A stretch of 64,000 bases of DNA from VRUE01 sp963742535 (GTDB taxonomy: Bacteria > Actinomycetota > Thermoleophilia > Solirubrobacterales > 70-9), in NCBI GenBank assembly GCA_963742535.1, contig CAVUMC010000002.1, positions 2,356,001 to 2,420,000 of the forward strand. The letters are read 5' to 3'. Numbering within the stretch: position 1 is the stretch's first letter; each line of letters begins with the position of its first letter. A program made the translations under genes and the position numbers. The notes under the pieces are model-generated. The model saw only the letters and a list, made by a program, of their open reading frames with translations. It was not told the origin of the DNA and searched no databases. Positions 25,401 to 33,768 of this stretch are shown piece after piece.

Positions 25401-28138
25401 CCAGTTTCGGTGATTACGTCTTCGTTTTGGGTTGGACCTCCGACCTCCGCCTCAGCTTTGCCGAAGACTACGACTTTGTTGAAGGAGGCTCGGGTTATAA
25501 GCTCGTAATGCGTGACAGTGCCGATGGTTCGCACACTGTTCTGATCCCGCAGGGCACCGGATGGTCTGGGGTATTCAACCTCGGCGGGGCATTTGATAAC
25601 GACTCGAAGGTCGTCTTCGACGTCAACGGCGCCATCCCGGTGAGCTCCGGTCCGGCTCCCACCTCCACTGAAACCAATGTCTATCTCTACGATCGCGACA
25701 GCGGCGAACTCACCCTCGCCGGGCTGCTCCCCGATTCGGCTTGTGCCAGCCCACCTTGCGTCCCCAGTGAAGGATCCAAGCTTCCGGCATTTGACGGCTA
25801 TGTCCAGGATGGGCACGCGGTTTCCCCAAGCGGCGATATCTACTTCACCGACCGTGCTACCGGCCAGCTCTATGTCCGCCACGATGCCGCGGGAGCAGAT
25901 GCAACGACTGAACTTGTCTCTGCCTCGCATAAGACAAATGGGGGCGGTCCAGGTGGCGTCGCCACTAACTCGCCGCAGCCGGCGAAGTTCCAGGGTGCGA
26001 CCCCTGACGGGTCAAAGACCTTCTTTACGAGCACCGAGGAGCTCACCAACGACGCCAACACCGGCTCTGAACCGTTTCTGACGCCCGCCATTGGCCGCGC
26101 GAACATCGACGGCAGTAGCTTGCAACACAGCTTTATCCCTGCGACGGCGAAATGGACCGCGGTCGACTCCGGCCACGTTTATTGGACCAACACGGACGCC
26201 GGCTCGATAGGCCGCGCGAACATCGACGGCAGCAGCCCCGAACCGACCTTCGTAACCGGCCTCGAAAGCCCAGAAGGGATCGCCGTCGACTCCGGTCACA
26301 TCTACTGGGCCGAAGCGCGCGATCACGGAGAAGGGCACGGCACGATCGGCCGATCGACGCTCGCCGGCGGCAGCGTCGAAAAGGAATTCATCGCCGGCGC
26401 CAGTAACCCGCGCGGGGTTGCGGTCAACTCCGAAAACATCTATTGGACCAACGGGGCCACCAGCCAGATCGGTCGCGCCACGCTCGCGGGCGCGAGCCCC
26501 GAACAGTCCTTCCACTACCTCGAAAACGGCTGGGGGATCGCCGTCAACGCGACCAACATCTACGCGATTGATGTCAGCCAATACGCCGCGATTCGTGAGT
26601 TCACGCTCGGCGGTGAATTTGCCGGCTACGGAAGCCTTGGCGAACACACCGAAGCGCGTGGCATCGCGATCGATTCCAACCACGTCTACTGGAGCGATGC
26701 TGGAAGGGGCAGGATCGGTCGCTTCGACCTCGATCTCAGCAACGAAAACCCCAAATTCATCACCTCCGTCTACAGCGTCTTCGGTGTGGCGGCCGATGCA
26801 GGTCACATCTACTGGGCGAGCAATCCCTCCTCGAGCGATCGTCCTCCAAGCATCGGCAATGACCTTTACCGCTCCGACGTAGCCGGCGGCGAGCTCATCG
26901 ATCTAACTCCTGATGACCCAAATCCCAACGGTGCCGAAATCGTTGGCGTGGTCGGTTATTCGAACGACGGCTCCCATGTCTACTTCGCCGCCAATGCTGA
27001 CCTCGACGGCAGCGGCCCGGCGCAGGCGGGTAATTGCGCAGAACGAAATGCAGAATACTTCTCTCCCTCGGGCACCTGCTCGATTTACCTCTGGCAGGCG
27101 GATGGAGTTGGCACCTGTGCGACCGCCGGTGGCTGCGTCAGCTTTGTCACTCTGGCCGACGCTGAAGGGGGCGAAGGTCGCACTGACGCCTACAACTGGG
27201 CGAGTAACGGCGAGGAATACCCGAAGACCTCTCGTGTTAGCACCGACGGTCGCATTCTCGTCTTCCGCTCCCAACAAAAGCTCACCGACTACGACAACCA
27301 GGGTAGGCCCGAGTTCTACCGCTACGACGCCGAAAGCGGCCAGGTCACCTGCATCACCTGTAACCCAACCGGTGCTCCTCCGGTCGGCTCCCCTGACCTG
27401 AAGAACCCCGACATGTACCACGCTCCTTCGTCGCACGCCATCGCGCTCTTCCAGAGCTTCCAAAGCCGCAACCTCTCGCCCGACGGCAACCGCTTCTTCT
27501 TCCAGAGCACCGACAAGCTCGTCGCCGCCGACGTCAATGGCGAAGCGGGATGCCCGAATCTGGAAGATTCGAAAGAAATAGCCAGGCTCGGGGCGGGGCC
27601 TGCCTGCCGCGACGTCTATGAGTGGGAGGCACCCGGCACGCCCGGTGGCAGCTGCACCACCAACTCCGGCACTTACAGCCCCGCCAATGGCGGCTGCATC
27701 TACTTGCTCTCGACCGGGACGGGCATCTATCCCTCTTACCTGGGCGACGTCTCCGAATCGGGTGACACCGCCTTCATCTTCAGCCGCCAACGGTTGGTGT
27801 CGAGCGATGAAGACAACATTCAGGACATCTACGCGGTCAAGGTCAACGGTGGCCTGCTCTCCCAGAACACACCGCGCCCGGCGAACTGCGAAGGCGATGC
27901 CTGTCGCGGTACCGCAAGTCAGCCATCGAACGCCCCCGGTGCGGGCTCGGGTGTCTTCGAAGGTCCCCCCAACCCGAAGCAAAGCACCAACCAGACGCGC
28001 TGCCCGAAGGGCAAGAAGACAGTCCACACCAAGGGTAAGACGCGCTGTGTGGCCAAGAAACACAAGAAGAAGGCACACAAGCGCAAGAGCAAGACCCACA
28101 AGCGAGCTGCCAACGCCAACCGGAGGGCGAGTCGATGA
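22460..28138 (+). CDS. 1892-aa secreted multi-propeller protein
   Basis: GTG start 22460 with AAGGAGAG just upstream. After an unusually long 48-residue Ser/Arg-rich N-terminus comes a signal/membrane helix (about 50-70, ending SSAFAS). Residues about 75-680 hold NHL-type beta-propeller repeats (NPRDVAVN, NRIDRFDSAGNF, SPQSVAVDQDTGNVYVSDRGNRRIDEYD). About 690-885 looks like two fibronectin-III-type domains. Near 908 is LPDCRAYEQVTPNDKYG, then TolB-like blades, YWTD-like repeats at about 1207-1460 (HVYWTNTDAGSIGRANIDGS) and CITCNPTGAPPVG near 1630. The last 45 residues are Cys/Lys-rich (CPKGKKTV...CVAKKHKKK). Overlaps the next gene by 4 bases. Probably an extracellular or wall-associated binding protein; function unknown. 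Confidence 0.85.
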   Translation: MRTHVRASSAGSTQGQSSRSGSFVRGAGATRGISSDADGSGAPSRRNRLGALSLAVALFALGLFASSAFASKQVISDFGNYAGSGGFGGELNNPRDVAVNDTGVGPANAGDTYVADEANNRIDRFDSAGNFVSAWGKDTIAPEVNERQRIVGATQADGGSLTFSFKGSTTEPIPSYSLYPYAIQLALSALPSIGEGNVEVLGEGKITNPYVIVFKGALAGADQPLLTADTSQFIGSVEISTIANGTSTTSDTGTGFEICTVSAECRAGTASGENGALESPQSVAVDQDTGNVYVSDRGNRRIDEYDGEGNFIRAFGFDVAESGPGDTGTGYEVCNEDDGDTCKSGKAGSGVGQYGEGSVERGFGIAVSPADTNASSGTVYLADSGNRRVDTFDLDGTDPGSIGSATNFGEEQPRSVAVDSRGIVYASDSSNGGDVERYDSQNADGGGIGFLAPIVPPNNERQEVTFTGFNTGDNFELACPSGTQTEELTYVGGESGASIIRKGLEEACGTKTVSVVGGPPNVTVTFKGALGGADQPQMTCTVLGGAAGNCSVTTTSEGHPGPLLPGEPSSATLGLAVDPAGTALYVLRVPNEGPIVVQQFGPAHEPGLSAPPTATDDVHGAAANFGAEGSSYTVRGFGFDSASGRFFISVNGDPDGYEGFEYNEGKAPLTSAHRVYVLDDTASLPSPTASTPSVSDTATRSATFHGEVDPKGGLVSCKFQYSTDEANWTDVKVPSCAGLSQSGGPQSISQSISGLVPDAHYFVRLQVTRPYFSGFTPVTSATESFTTASGPPVISGAKAAPVDDHSVRVTAMIDPSHSPTTYVVEYGTSTSLGSSTEPVSVGSGTKPIEVSPVISGLAPATRYYFKLVATNLVNSAASSTLSVSTYPTASSFGSCPNDRFRTGPSAKLPDCRAYEQVTPNDKYGSDAYGGPGSVQSSISGDGITSYTFSGFPGSEGFQYANVFHSRFTNGEWTTAGINPPPSFGDYVFVLGWTSDLRLSFAEDYDFVEGGSGYKLVMRDSADGSHTVLIPQGTGWSGVFNLGGAFDNDSKVVFDVNGAIPVSSGPAPTSTETNVYLYDRDSGELTLAGLLPDSACASPPCVPSEGSKLPAFDGYVQDGHAVSPSGDIYFTDRATGQLYVRHDAAGADATTELVSASHKTNGGGPGGVATNSPQPAKFQGATPDGSKTFFTSTEELTNDANTGSEPFLTPAIGRANIDGSSLQHSFIPATAKWTAVDSGHVYWTNTDAGSIGRANIDGSSPEPTFVTGLESPEGIAVDSGHIYWAEARDHGEGHGTIGRSTLAGGSVEKEFIAGASNPRGVAVNSENIYWTNGATSQIGRATLAGASPEQSFHYLENGWGIAVNATNIYAIDVSQYAAIREFTLGGEFAGYGSLGEHTEARGIAIDSNHVYWSDAGRGRIGRFDLDLSNENPKFITSVYSVFGVAADAGHIYWASNPSSSDRPPSIGNDLYRSDVAGGELIDLTPDDPNPNGAEIVGVVGYSNDGSHVYFAANADLDGSGPAQAGNCAERNAEYFSPSGTCSIYLWQADGVGTCATAGGCVSFVTLADAEGGEGRTDAYNWASNGEEYPKTSRVSTDGRILVFRSQQKLTDYDNQGRPEFYRYDAESGQVTCITCNPTGAPPVGSPDLKNPDMYHAPSSHAIALFQSFQSRNLSPDGNRFFFQSTDKLVAADVNGEAGCPNLEDSKEIARLGAGPACRDVYEWEAPGTPGGSCTTNSGTYSPANGGCIYLLSTGTGIYPSYLGDVSESGDTAFIFSRQRLVSSDEDNIQDIYAVKVNGGLLSQNTPRPANCEGDACRGTASQPSNAPGAGSGVFEGPPNPKQSTNQTRCPKGKKTVHTKGKTRCVAKKHKKKAHKRKSKTHKRAANANRRASR

Positions 28139-31100
28139 ACGCCGTTGCCAAGAAGATCACGATCGCCCTGCTGGCCCTCAGCGCCCTGCTGGTGCCTGCC
28201 TCCCAGGCGAGTGCGGCTGAAGCTCCGGCCTGGCGCTTTGACATCACCTCGTTCCCGACCAACATCGAACCGGGGGCCACTTTCTCAAACGAAGGGTATC
28301 TCCCTGAGTACTTCATGACCGCGACCAACGTCGGCACCAAGGCGACCAAAGGCCCGATCACGGTCACCGACACGTTGCCGGCCGGTTTGACGCTGAAATA
28401 CGTGGGTGGATATGGCTCCGGTGAACAAGGATCTGCCGTTTGCACGGAAGAAGGCTCAACGGCCACCTGCGTCTTCCCCGGCACGACCCGACCCGGACAA
28501 ATCCTCACCATTGACATCGGCTTCGACGTCGATGGGACAGGCACGATCCTGCACGAGGGCGACATGGTCACCAACCAGGCGATCCTCTCCGGTGGAGGCG
28601 CCGCCGCCGCGGTCGCCGAAAACACATCGGAAGTCTCTTCGACGCAGGCACCCTTCGAATTTCTGCAGGGCATTCCGGGCTTCGGCATGACCCCCTATGG
28701 AGAGGACGGCACGGCCGAAACGCAAGCCGGCGGGCACCCGCACGTCTTCTCCATCAACCTCAACTCCTCTGGGATACGGCGTGGTGGAATTATCGCCGGC
28801 GCCGACGGCGGCCAGCGCGACGTCTACGCCTATCTGCCGAAAGGGTTCATCGTCAACCCGACGGCGACGCCGCGACGCTGCGGTGAGGTGGAAATGGAGG
28901 CCCTCTCCTGCCCGGCCAACACCCAGATCGGGGTGGCCAACGTCCTCTCCTCGCTCGTGGGCCCCTTGATCTTCTCGGAACCCGTCTACAACCTCGAGCC
29001 GGCGCCGGGCAAAGCCTCGAACTTCGGCTTCGTCGTCGTCTTCTACCCCGTCCACATCGAGGGCGGCGTTCGCCCCGGCTCCTACACCGAGATGGCGGAA
29101 ACGCGGGGGATTCCCAACCTGCAGGCAAAGCCGGCACTGGGGACGCAGTTGCTGCTCTGGGGAGACCCGAGCGCGCCCTCTTTCGACTACGCGCGTGTGA
29201 GCACCTTCGGCGACTGCAAAGAATCCCCCTGCCCGGTTCCCGTGCAAGACACGGCGGCGCTGACGATGCCTACCTCTTGCTCGGAAGTGCCGAGCGGCGA
29301 AGCCGAAGCCTTCTCTTGGGAACACCCGCGTGGACCGTCGATCAAACGGTCAGACGTGATGCGCGACGCCAACGGCAACGAAATCGGCACCACCGGCTGC
29401 GCCGGGGTGGAATTCAAACCGACGCTGAAAGCGAGGCCGACGACGAACGTCGCCGACTCGCCAAGCGGCCTCGCTGTCGACCTCGAAGTGCCACAGACGA
29501 GCTCGCTCAGCCAGCGGGCGACATCGAACCTGAAAAAGGCCGAAGTCACTCTGCCCGAAGGCCTGGTGGTCAACCCTTCAGGAGCTAACGGTCTCAGCGG
29601 TTGCTCTTCGGCCCAGATCGGGATCGACAACGCGACTGCGGTGCCGAACGGCAACGCGCCGGCATGCCCCGCCTCATCGCGGATCGGCTCGATCGAAGTC
29701 GAATCTGCCCTGGTCGACCATCCGCTGCCGGGATCTGTATATGCGGCGACACCTGGTGATAACCCGTTCGGTTCGCTGCTTGCGATCTACGCGGTGATCG
29801 AAGACCCACGAGCTGGTCTGCTGGTCAAGCTGCCGGGCCACGTCGTGGCCGACTCGAACACGGGCCGGCTCGTGGCCACCTTCGACAACAACCCACAGCT
29901 GCCGTTCAGCCACTTCAAGCTGAACTTCTTCGGCGGTGCCCACGGTGTGCTGAGGACACCGGCTACCTGTGGGAATTACTCCACTAACGCGTCTCTGACA
30001 CCGTGGTCGGCACCCGACTCGGGCCCGCCGGCAACGCCGAAAGACAACTACGCGATCTCCACTCCGCCTGCGGGTGGGAGCTGCGGCGCCACGCTGACCA
30101 ACGCCCCCAGCCTCGACGCCGGCGTGGTCAGCCCCGTCGCTTCCAAGTACACCCCGTTCGTCTTGCACCTGCGCAGGAACGACGGCTCCCAGCCGATCTC
30201 CTCCTTCAAGACGACGCTGCCTCCGGGCCTCACGGGTCGCTTGGCAGGCACGGCGGAGTGCTCTGACGTAGCGTTGGCCTCTGCGGCTTCGAAGACGGGA
30301 GCGCAGGAGCAGTCTTCACCCTCTTGCCCCTCGAGTTCCCACCTGGGCTCGGTCGTAGCAGGAGCCGGAGCCGGCCCTTCGCCCTACTACGCCCACGGCG
30401 ATGCCTACCTGGCGGGTCCATATAAGGGAGCGCCGCTGAGCCTCGCGGTGATCACTCCGGCGGTGGCAGGCCCCTATGACCTCGGCACGATCGTCGTGCG
30501 CGCCGCGCTCAGGGTCGACGGCTCAACCGGCCAAATCACGGCCGAATCCGATCCGATCCCATCGATCCTGCAAGGCATCCCATTGGATGTCCGCTCGATC
30601 GACGTCCAGCTCGACCGGCCGAACTTCAGCCTCACCGGTACGAGCTGTGATCCGAGCGCCTTCTCGGGCTCGGCCACCTCGACCTTCGGTCAGGTCGCAC
30701 CACTGACCGCCCGCTACCAGCTCGGTGAGTGCACGGGCCTTGGCTTCAAGCCGAAGCTGGGCATCCGCCTCACCGGAAGCACCAAGCGCGGCGGCCACCC
30801 CGCACTGAAAGGCACCGTGACGATGCCGGCAGGCGGCGCCAACATCGCCCAGGCCTCTGTGGCGCTCCCGCATTCGGAGTTCCTGGACCAGAGCCACATC
30901 GGAACTGTCTGCACCAGGGTGCAGTTCGCAGAAGGAGACGGCAACGGATCTGCCTGCCCGGCTGCCTCTATCTACGGCACTGCAACGGCAACGAGCCCAT
31001 TGGTCGACTATGCGCTACAGGGAAACGTCTTCCTGCGTTCCTCGACCAACAAGCTGCCCGACCTGGTTGTGGCACTCCATGGGCCGCCATCACAACCAAT

Positions 31101-31401
31101 CGCGGTTGACGTCGCAGGCCGCATCGACTCAGTCAAGGGCGGCATCCGCACCACCTTCGAAGGAGTCCCCGATCTGCCGGTCTCCTCCTTCGTGCTCTCG
31201 ATGCAAGGCGGCAAGAAGGGTCTGTTGCAGAACTCGACCAACATCTGCAAGGCCACCAACAAGGCAACGGCCCTCTTTTCCGCCCAAAACGGCAAGGGCC
31301 TGGAACTGCGACCTGAACTGAAGAACTCCAAGTGCGGCAAGGCCAAGAAGTCAAAGAAGAAGGGCAAGTCAAAGCACTCCCGTAAGCGCGCGGCCAGGTA
31401 G
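28135..31401 (+). CDS. 1088-aa secreted repeat-module protein with DUF11-like domain
   Basis: ATG 28135 overlaps the preceding TGA. Signal peptide about 1-27 (SQASA). Residues about 45-165 look like a DUF11 domain (TATNVGTKATKGPITVTDTLPAGLTL). The remainder has three to four copies of a module of about 150-200 residues: a cysteine (GCSSAQIG), CPxxSxIG, a L..G.VY..TP..NP.GSLLA segment, TFxxxPQLPxS and a closing CG or C. The last copy (about 940-1040) reads GSVF-like strands ending NSTNICK. The C-terminus is Lys-rich with one Cys (NSKCGKAKKSKKKGKSK). It is a paralog of the 991-aa product. Function unknown; the beta-rich, disulfide-bearing modules suggest a surface or matrix protein. Confidence 0.85.
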   Translation: MNAVAKKITIALLALSALLVPASQASAAEAPAWRFDITSFPTNIEPGATFSNEGYLPEYFMTATNVGTKATKGPITVTDTLPAGLTLKYVGGYGSGEQGSAVCTEEGSTATCVFPGTTRPGQILTIDIGFDVDGTGTILHEGDMVTNQAILSGGGAAAAVAENTSEVSSTQAPFEFLQGIPGFGMTPYGEDGTAETQAGGHPHVFSINLNSSGIRRGGIIAGADGGQRDVYAYLPKGFIVNPTATPRRCGEVEMEALSCPANTQIGVANVLSSLVGPLIFSEPVYNLEPAPGKASNFGFVVVFYPVHIEGGVRPGSYTEMAETRGIPNLQAKPALGTQLLLWGDPSAPSFDYARVSTFGDCKESPCPVPVQDTAALTMPTSCSEVPSGEAEAFSWEHPRGPSIKRSDVMRDANGNEIGTTGCAGVEFKPTLKARPTTNVADSPSGLAVDLEVPQTSSLSQRATSNLKKAEVTLPEGLVVNPSGANGLSGCSSAQIGIDNATAVPNGNAPACPASSRIGSIEVESALVDHPLPGSVYAATPGDNPFGSLLAIYAVIEDPRAGLLVKLPGHVVADSNTGRLVATFDNNPQLPFSHFKLNFFGGAHGVLRTPATCGNYSTNASLTPWSAPDSGPPATPKDNYAISTPPAGGSCGATLTNAPSLDAGVVSPVASKYTPFVLHLRRNDGSQPISSFKTTLPPGLTGRLAGTAECSDVALASAASKTGAQEQSSPSCPSSSHLGSVVAGAGAGPSPYYAHGDAYLAGPYKGAPLSLAVITPAVAGPYDLGTIVVRAALRVDGSTGQITAESDPIPSILQGIPLDVRSIDVQLDRPNFSLTGTSCDPSAFSGSATSTFGQVAPLTARYQLGECTGLGFKPKLGIRLTGSTKRGGHPALKGTVTMPAGGANIAQASVALPHSEFLDQSHIGTVCTRVQFAEGDGNGSACPAASIYGTATATSPLVDYALQGNVFLRSSTNKLPDLVVALHGPPSQPIAVDVAGRIDSVKGGIRTTFEGVPDLPVSSFVLSMQGGKKGLLQNSTNICKATNKATALFSAQNGKGLELRPELKNSKCGKAKKSKKKGKSKHSRKRAAR

Positions 31402-31416
31402 CGAGGAGCGCGACTG

Positions 31417-33768
31417 ATGCGCACTAGCCAAAGGCGCCACCGCTCACTTCGGTGTGGTGGCGCCGTCTTGCTCACCCTGGTCTGCCTTGTAGTGGGTGTG
31501 CCGAGCGCTTTTGCCGCAGGCCCGCCGATCGCAGGTCAACTCTGGGCCTCCCAGGTCGACTCGCGCTCAGCCACTCTCTCGGCCGAAGTAGATCCCAACG
31601 GCTCGCTCACCAGCGGCTACTTCGAGTACACCCCTCAGGCCACTTACGAAGCCAAAGGCTTCAGCGGCGCCAAACGGATCAGCATCAACGTGATCGGTTC
31701 AGAAGCCGGGATGTTCACGGTCAACTTCCCAACCATCACCGCTCTCTCCTCGGATACCACCTATCGCTACCGCCTCGTCCTCACCAACGGCAAAGGCCAG
31801 ATCACAGAACCCAAAGTTGCTCCCTATCCCTTCTTCGTCACCTTCCCCGCCTCGGGTGGCGCGCTGCTCCCCGACGGCCGCGGTTGGGAGATGGTCAGCC
31901 CGGTCGACAAAAACGGCGGCGGCATCGCCACGCCGGAATCGATCGCCGAAGGCGGAACCCTTCAGGCCGCAAGCCAGGGTGGAGGAGCCACCTACTCCTC
32001 AGCTTCTTCTTTCGCTGCCGGAGCTGGAGCGCCACCAGCCTCCCAATACATCTCCATCCGCAGCTCACCCGGCTGGTCCACCCAGAACATCACCGTGCCG
32101 ATCTTCTCGGGCTCTTACGACATCGCCAAAGGCGGTGCTCCCTACCGTCTCTTCTCCACTGATCTGGCTAGAAGCCTTCTCCTCAACGGCAAGGGCTGCC
32201 GCGGAGAAGCAACAGGCTGCCCGGTCCCCAACCCGACCCTGCCTGGAACAGATGCCCCAACCGGCTTTCAGAACTACTACCTGCGCACCACGGCATCAGG
32301 TGGCTTCGAAGCCCTGCTCGGCCCTTCTGAGACCGGGCTATCGGGTCAGAGCGCCTCGCAGTTCGAAGTCACGCTCGCCGGCACTTCTGAAGACCTCACC
32401 CACGTGGTGCTCTCCTCCTGCGCGAAGCTCACCGCCAGCGCGACTTCGGGTTGCCCGGGGCAGGCCAACCTCTATGAGTTCTCCGGTGGCTCACTGAAAC
32501 AGTTGAACTCCTCGCCGGGCTCGATCCTCGCTGCCCAGGGCGCAAACGCCATCTCCGCCGACGGCAATCGCGTCTACCTCTACGAAGCGGGCAACCTCTT
32601 CGTCAGGGACGGGGCGACCTTGAAGCAGGCAGACCTTGCAGCCGGGGGAGGGGGAACGTTCCAACTCGCCTCTTCTGATGGCTCGATCGCCTACTTCACC
32701 AAGGGCGGAGATCTCTACCGCTACGGGACGGTTGCCAACACGGCAACCAAGCTGACTTCAAGCGCGGACGTGCAGGGAGTGCTTGGCGCGGGGAGCAACG
32801 GATCGAACATCTACTACCTGCGCTCGGGCGGGCTCTACCGCTGCGCCGCTGCCAACGCCGCTGTCGCAAGTGGCTGCGACGCCGCCACCAAGATCGCCAA
32901 CGCCGCCGATGCCTCCGACTACCCACCGGCAACCGGGACATCCCGCGTCACCGCCGACGGCACAAAGCTCCTCTTCGTCTCGACCACCCCGCTGCAAGAC
33001 CACAACGGCAACACCTATGACAACACCGACCTCGTAACCGGTGAACCGGACTCCGAGGTCTACCTCTATGACGCAGCTGTCGGCATCACCTGCGTCTCCT
33101 GTAGCCCGACCAACGGCCGCCCGACCGGGCCCTCGAGCATTCCCGGGGCGGTCAAGAACGGCACGGGCCTGCGCTCCTATAAGCCCCGCGTCCTCACAGA
33201 CAACGGCAAACGTGTCTTCTTCGACTCAGGCGATGCGCTCGTCCCAACCGACACCAACACCCAGGGTGCCGGTGGCGCAGGCGTCCCGGACCCCTACCAG
33301 TGGGAGGCCCCAAACGAGGGCAGCTGCACGAGAGCTGAAGGCTGCACGGCGATCCTCTCCTCAGGGCGAGATCCGACCCCTTCGCTCTTTGCCGACGCTT
33401 CAAGCGACGGCTCTGACGCCTTCTTTCTCACCGGCGCCTCACTGATCAAATCTGACCCCGGCGCGATCGACCTCTATGACGCTCGCATAGGCGGCGGCTT
33501 CGGAGAACCCGGCGAAGGCATCCCCTGCGAGGGGGACGCCTGCCAGGCCCTTCCTCCCGAACCGACAGAGCCGACCCTGACCACGCTCCTCTCTGGCCCC
33601 GGCAACCCCCCGGTCCACTACACCCGATACGGCACCAAGGCGGCCAAGAGCTGCCCGAAAGGCAAGGTGCCAAAGACGGTCAAGACCAAGGGTGGCAAGA
33701 AGGTGAAGAAGTGCGTGGCGAAGAGGACTGCCAGGCCGAAGAATCGTAGGGGAGGGGGTGGGCGATGA
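31417..33768 (+). CDS. 783-aa secreted propeller protein, paralog of the 1892-aa product
   Basis: ATG 31417 with GAGGAG upstream. Signal peptide about 1-33 (VPSAFA). A fibronectin-III-like domain (about 36-145) precedes GRGWEMVSPVDKNGG (near 153), which matches the CRAYEQVTPNDKYG element of the 1892-aa protein. TolB-like blades follow (SADGNRVYLYEAGNLFVRDG, SSDGSIAYFTKGGDLYRY), then CVSCSPTNGRPTG (near 558), YQWEAPNEGSC and EGIPCEGDACQ. The tail is SCPKGKVPKTVKTKGGKK..KKCVAKRTAR. It lacks the long NHL and YWTD-like parts of the larger paralog. The stop overlaps the next gene by ATGA. Role unknown. Confidence 0.85.
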   Translation: MRTSQRRHRSLRCGGAVLLTLVCLVVGVPSAFAAGPPIAGQLWASQVDSRSATLSAEVDPNGSLTSGYFEYTPQATYEAKGFSGAKRISINVIGSEAGMFTVNFPTITALSSDTTYRYRLVLTNGKGQITEPKVAPYPFFVTFPASGGALLPDGRGWEMVSPVDKNGGGIATPESIAEGGTLQAASQGGGATYSSASSFAAGAGAPPASQYISIRSSPGWSTQNITVPIFSGSYDIAKGGAPYRLFSTDLARSLLLNGKGCRGEATGCPVPNPTLPGTDAPTGFQNYYLRTTASGGFEALLGPSETGLSGQSASQFEVTLAGTSEDLTHVVLSSCAKLTASATSGCPGQANLYEFSGGSLKQLNSSPGSILAAQGANAISADGNRVYLYEAGNLFVRDGATLKQADLAAGGGGTFQLASSDGSIAYFTKGGDLYRYGTVANTATKLTSSADVQGVLGAGSNGSNIYYLRSGGLYRCAAANAAVASGCDAATKIANAADASDYPPATGTSRVTADGTKLLFVSTTPLQDHNGNTYDNTDLVTGEPDSEVYLYDAAVGITCVSCSPTNGRPTGPSSIPGAVKNGTGLRSYKPRVLTDNGKRVFFDSGDALVPTDTNTQGAGGAGVPDPYQWEAPNEGSCTRAEGCTAILSSGRDPTPSLFADASSDGSDAFFLTGASLIKSDPGAIDLYDARIGGGFGEPGEGIPCEGDACQALPPEPTEPTLTTLLSGPGNPPVHYTRYGTKAAKSCPKGKVPKTVKTKGGKKVKKCVAKRTARPKNRRGGGGR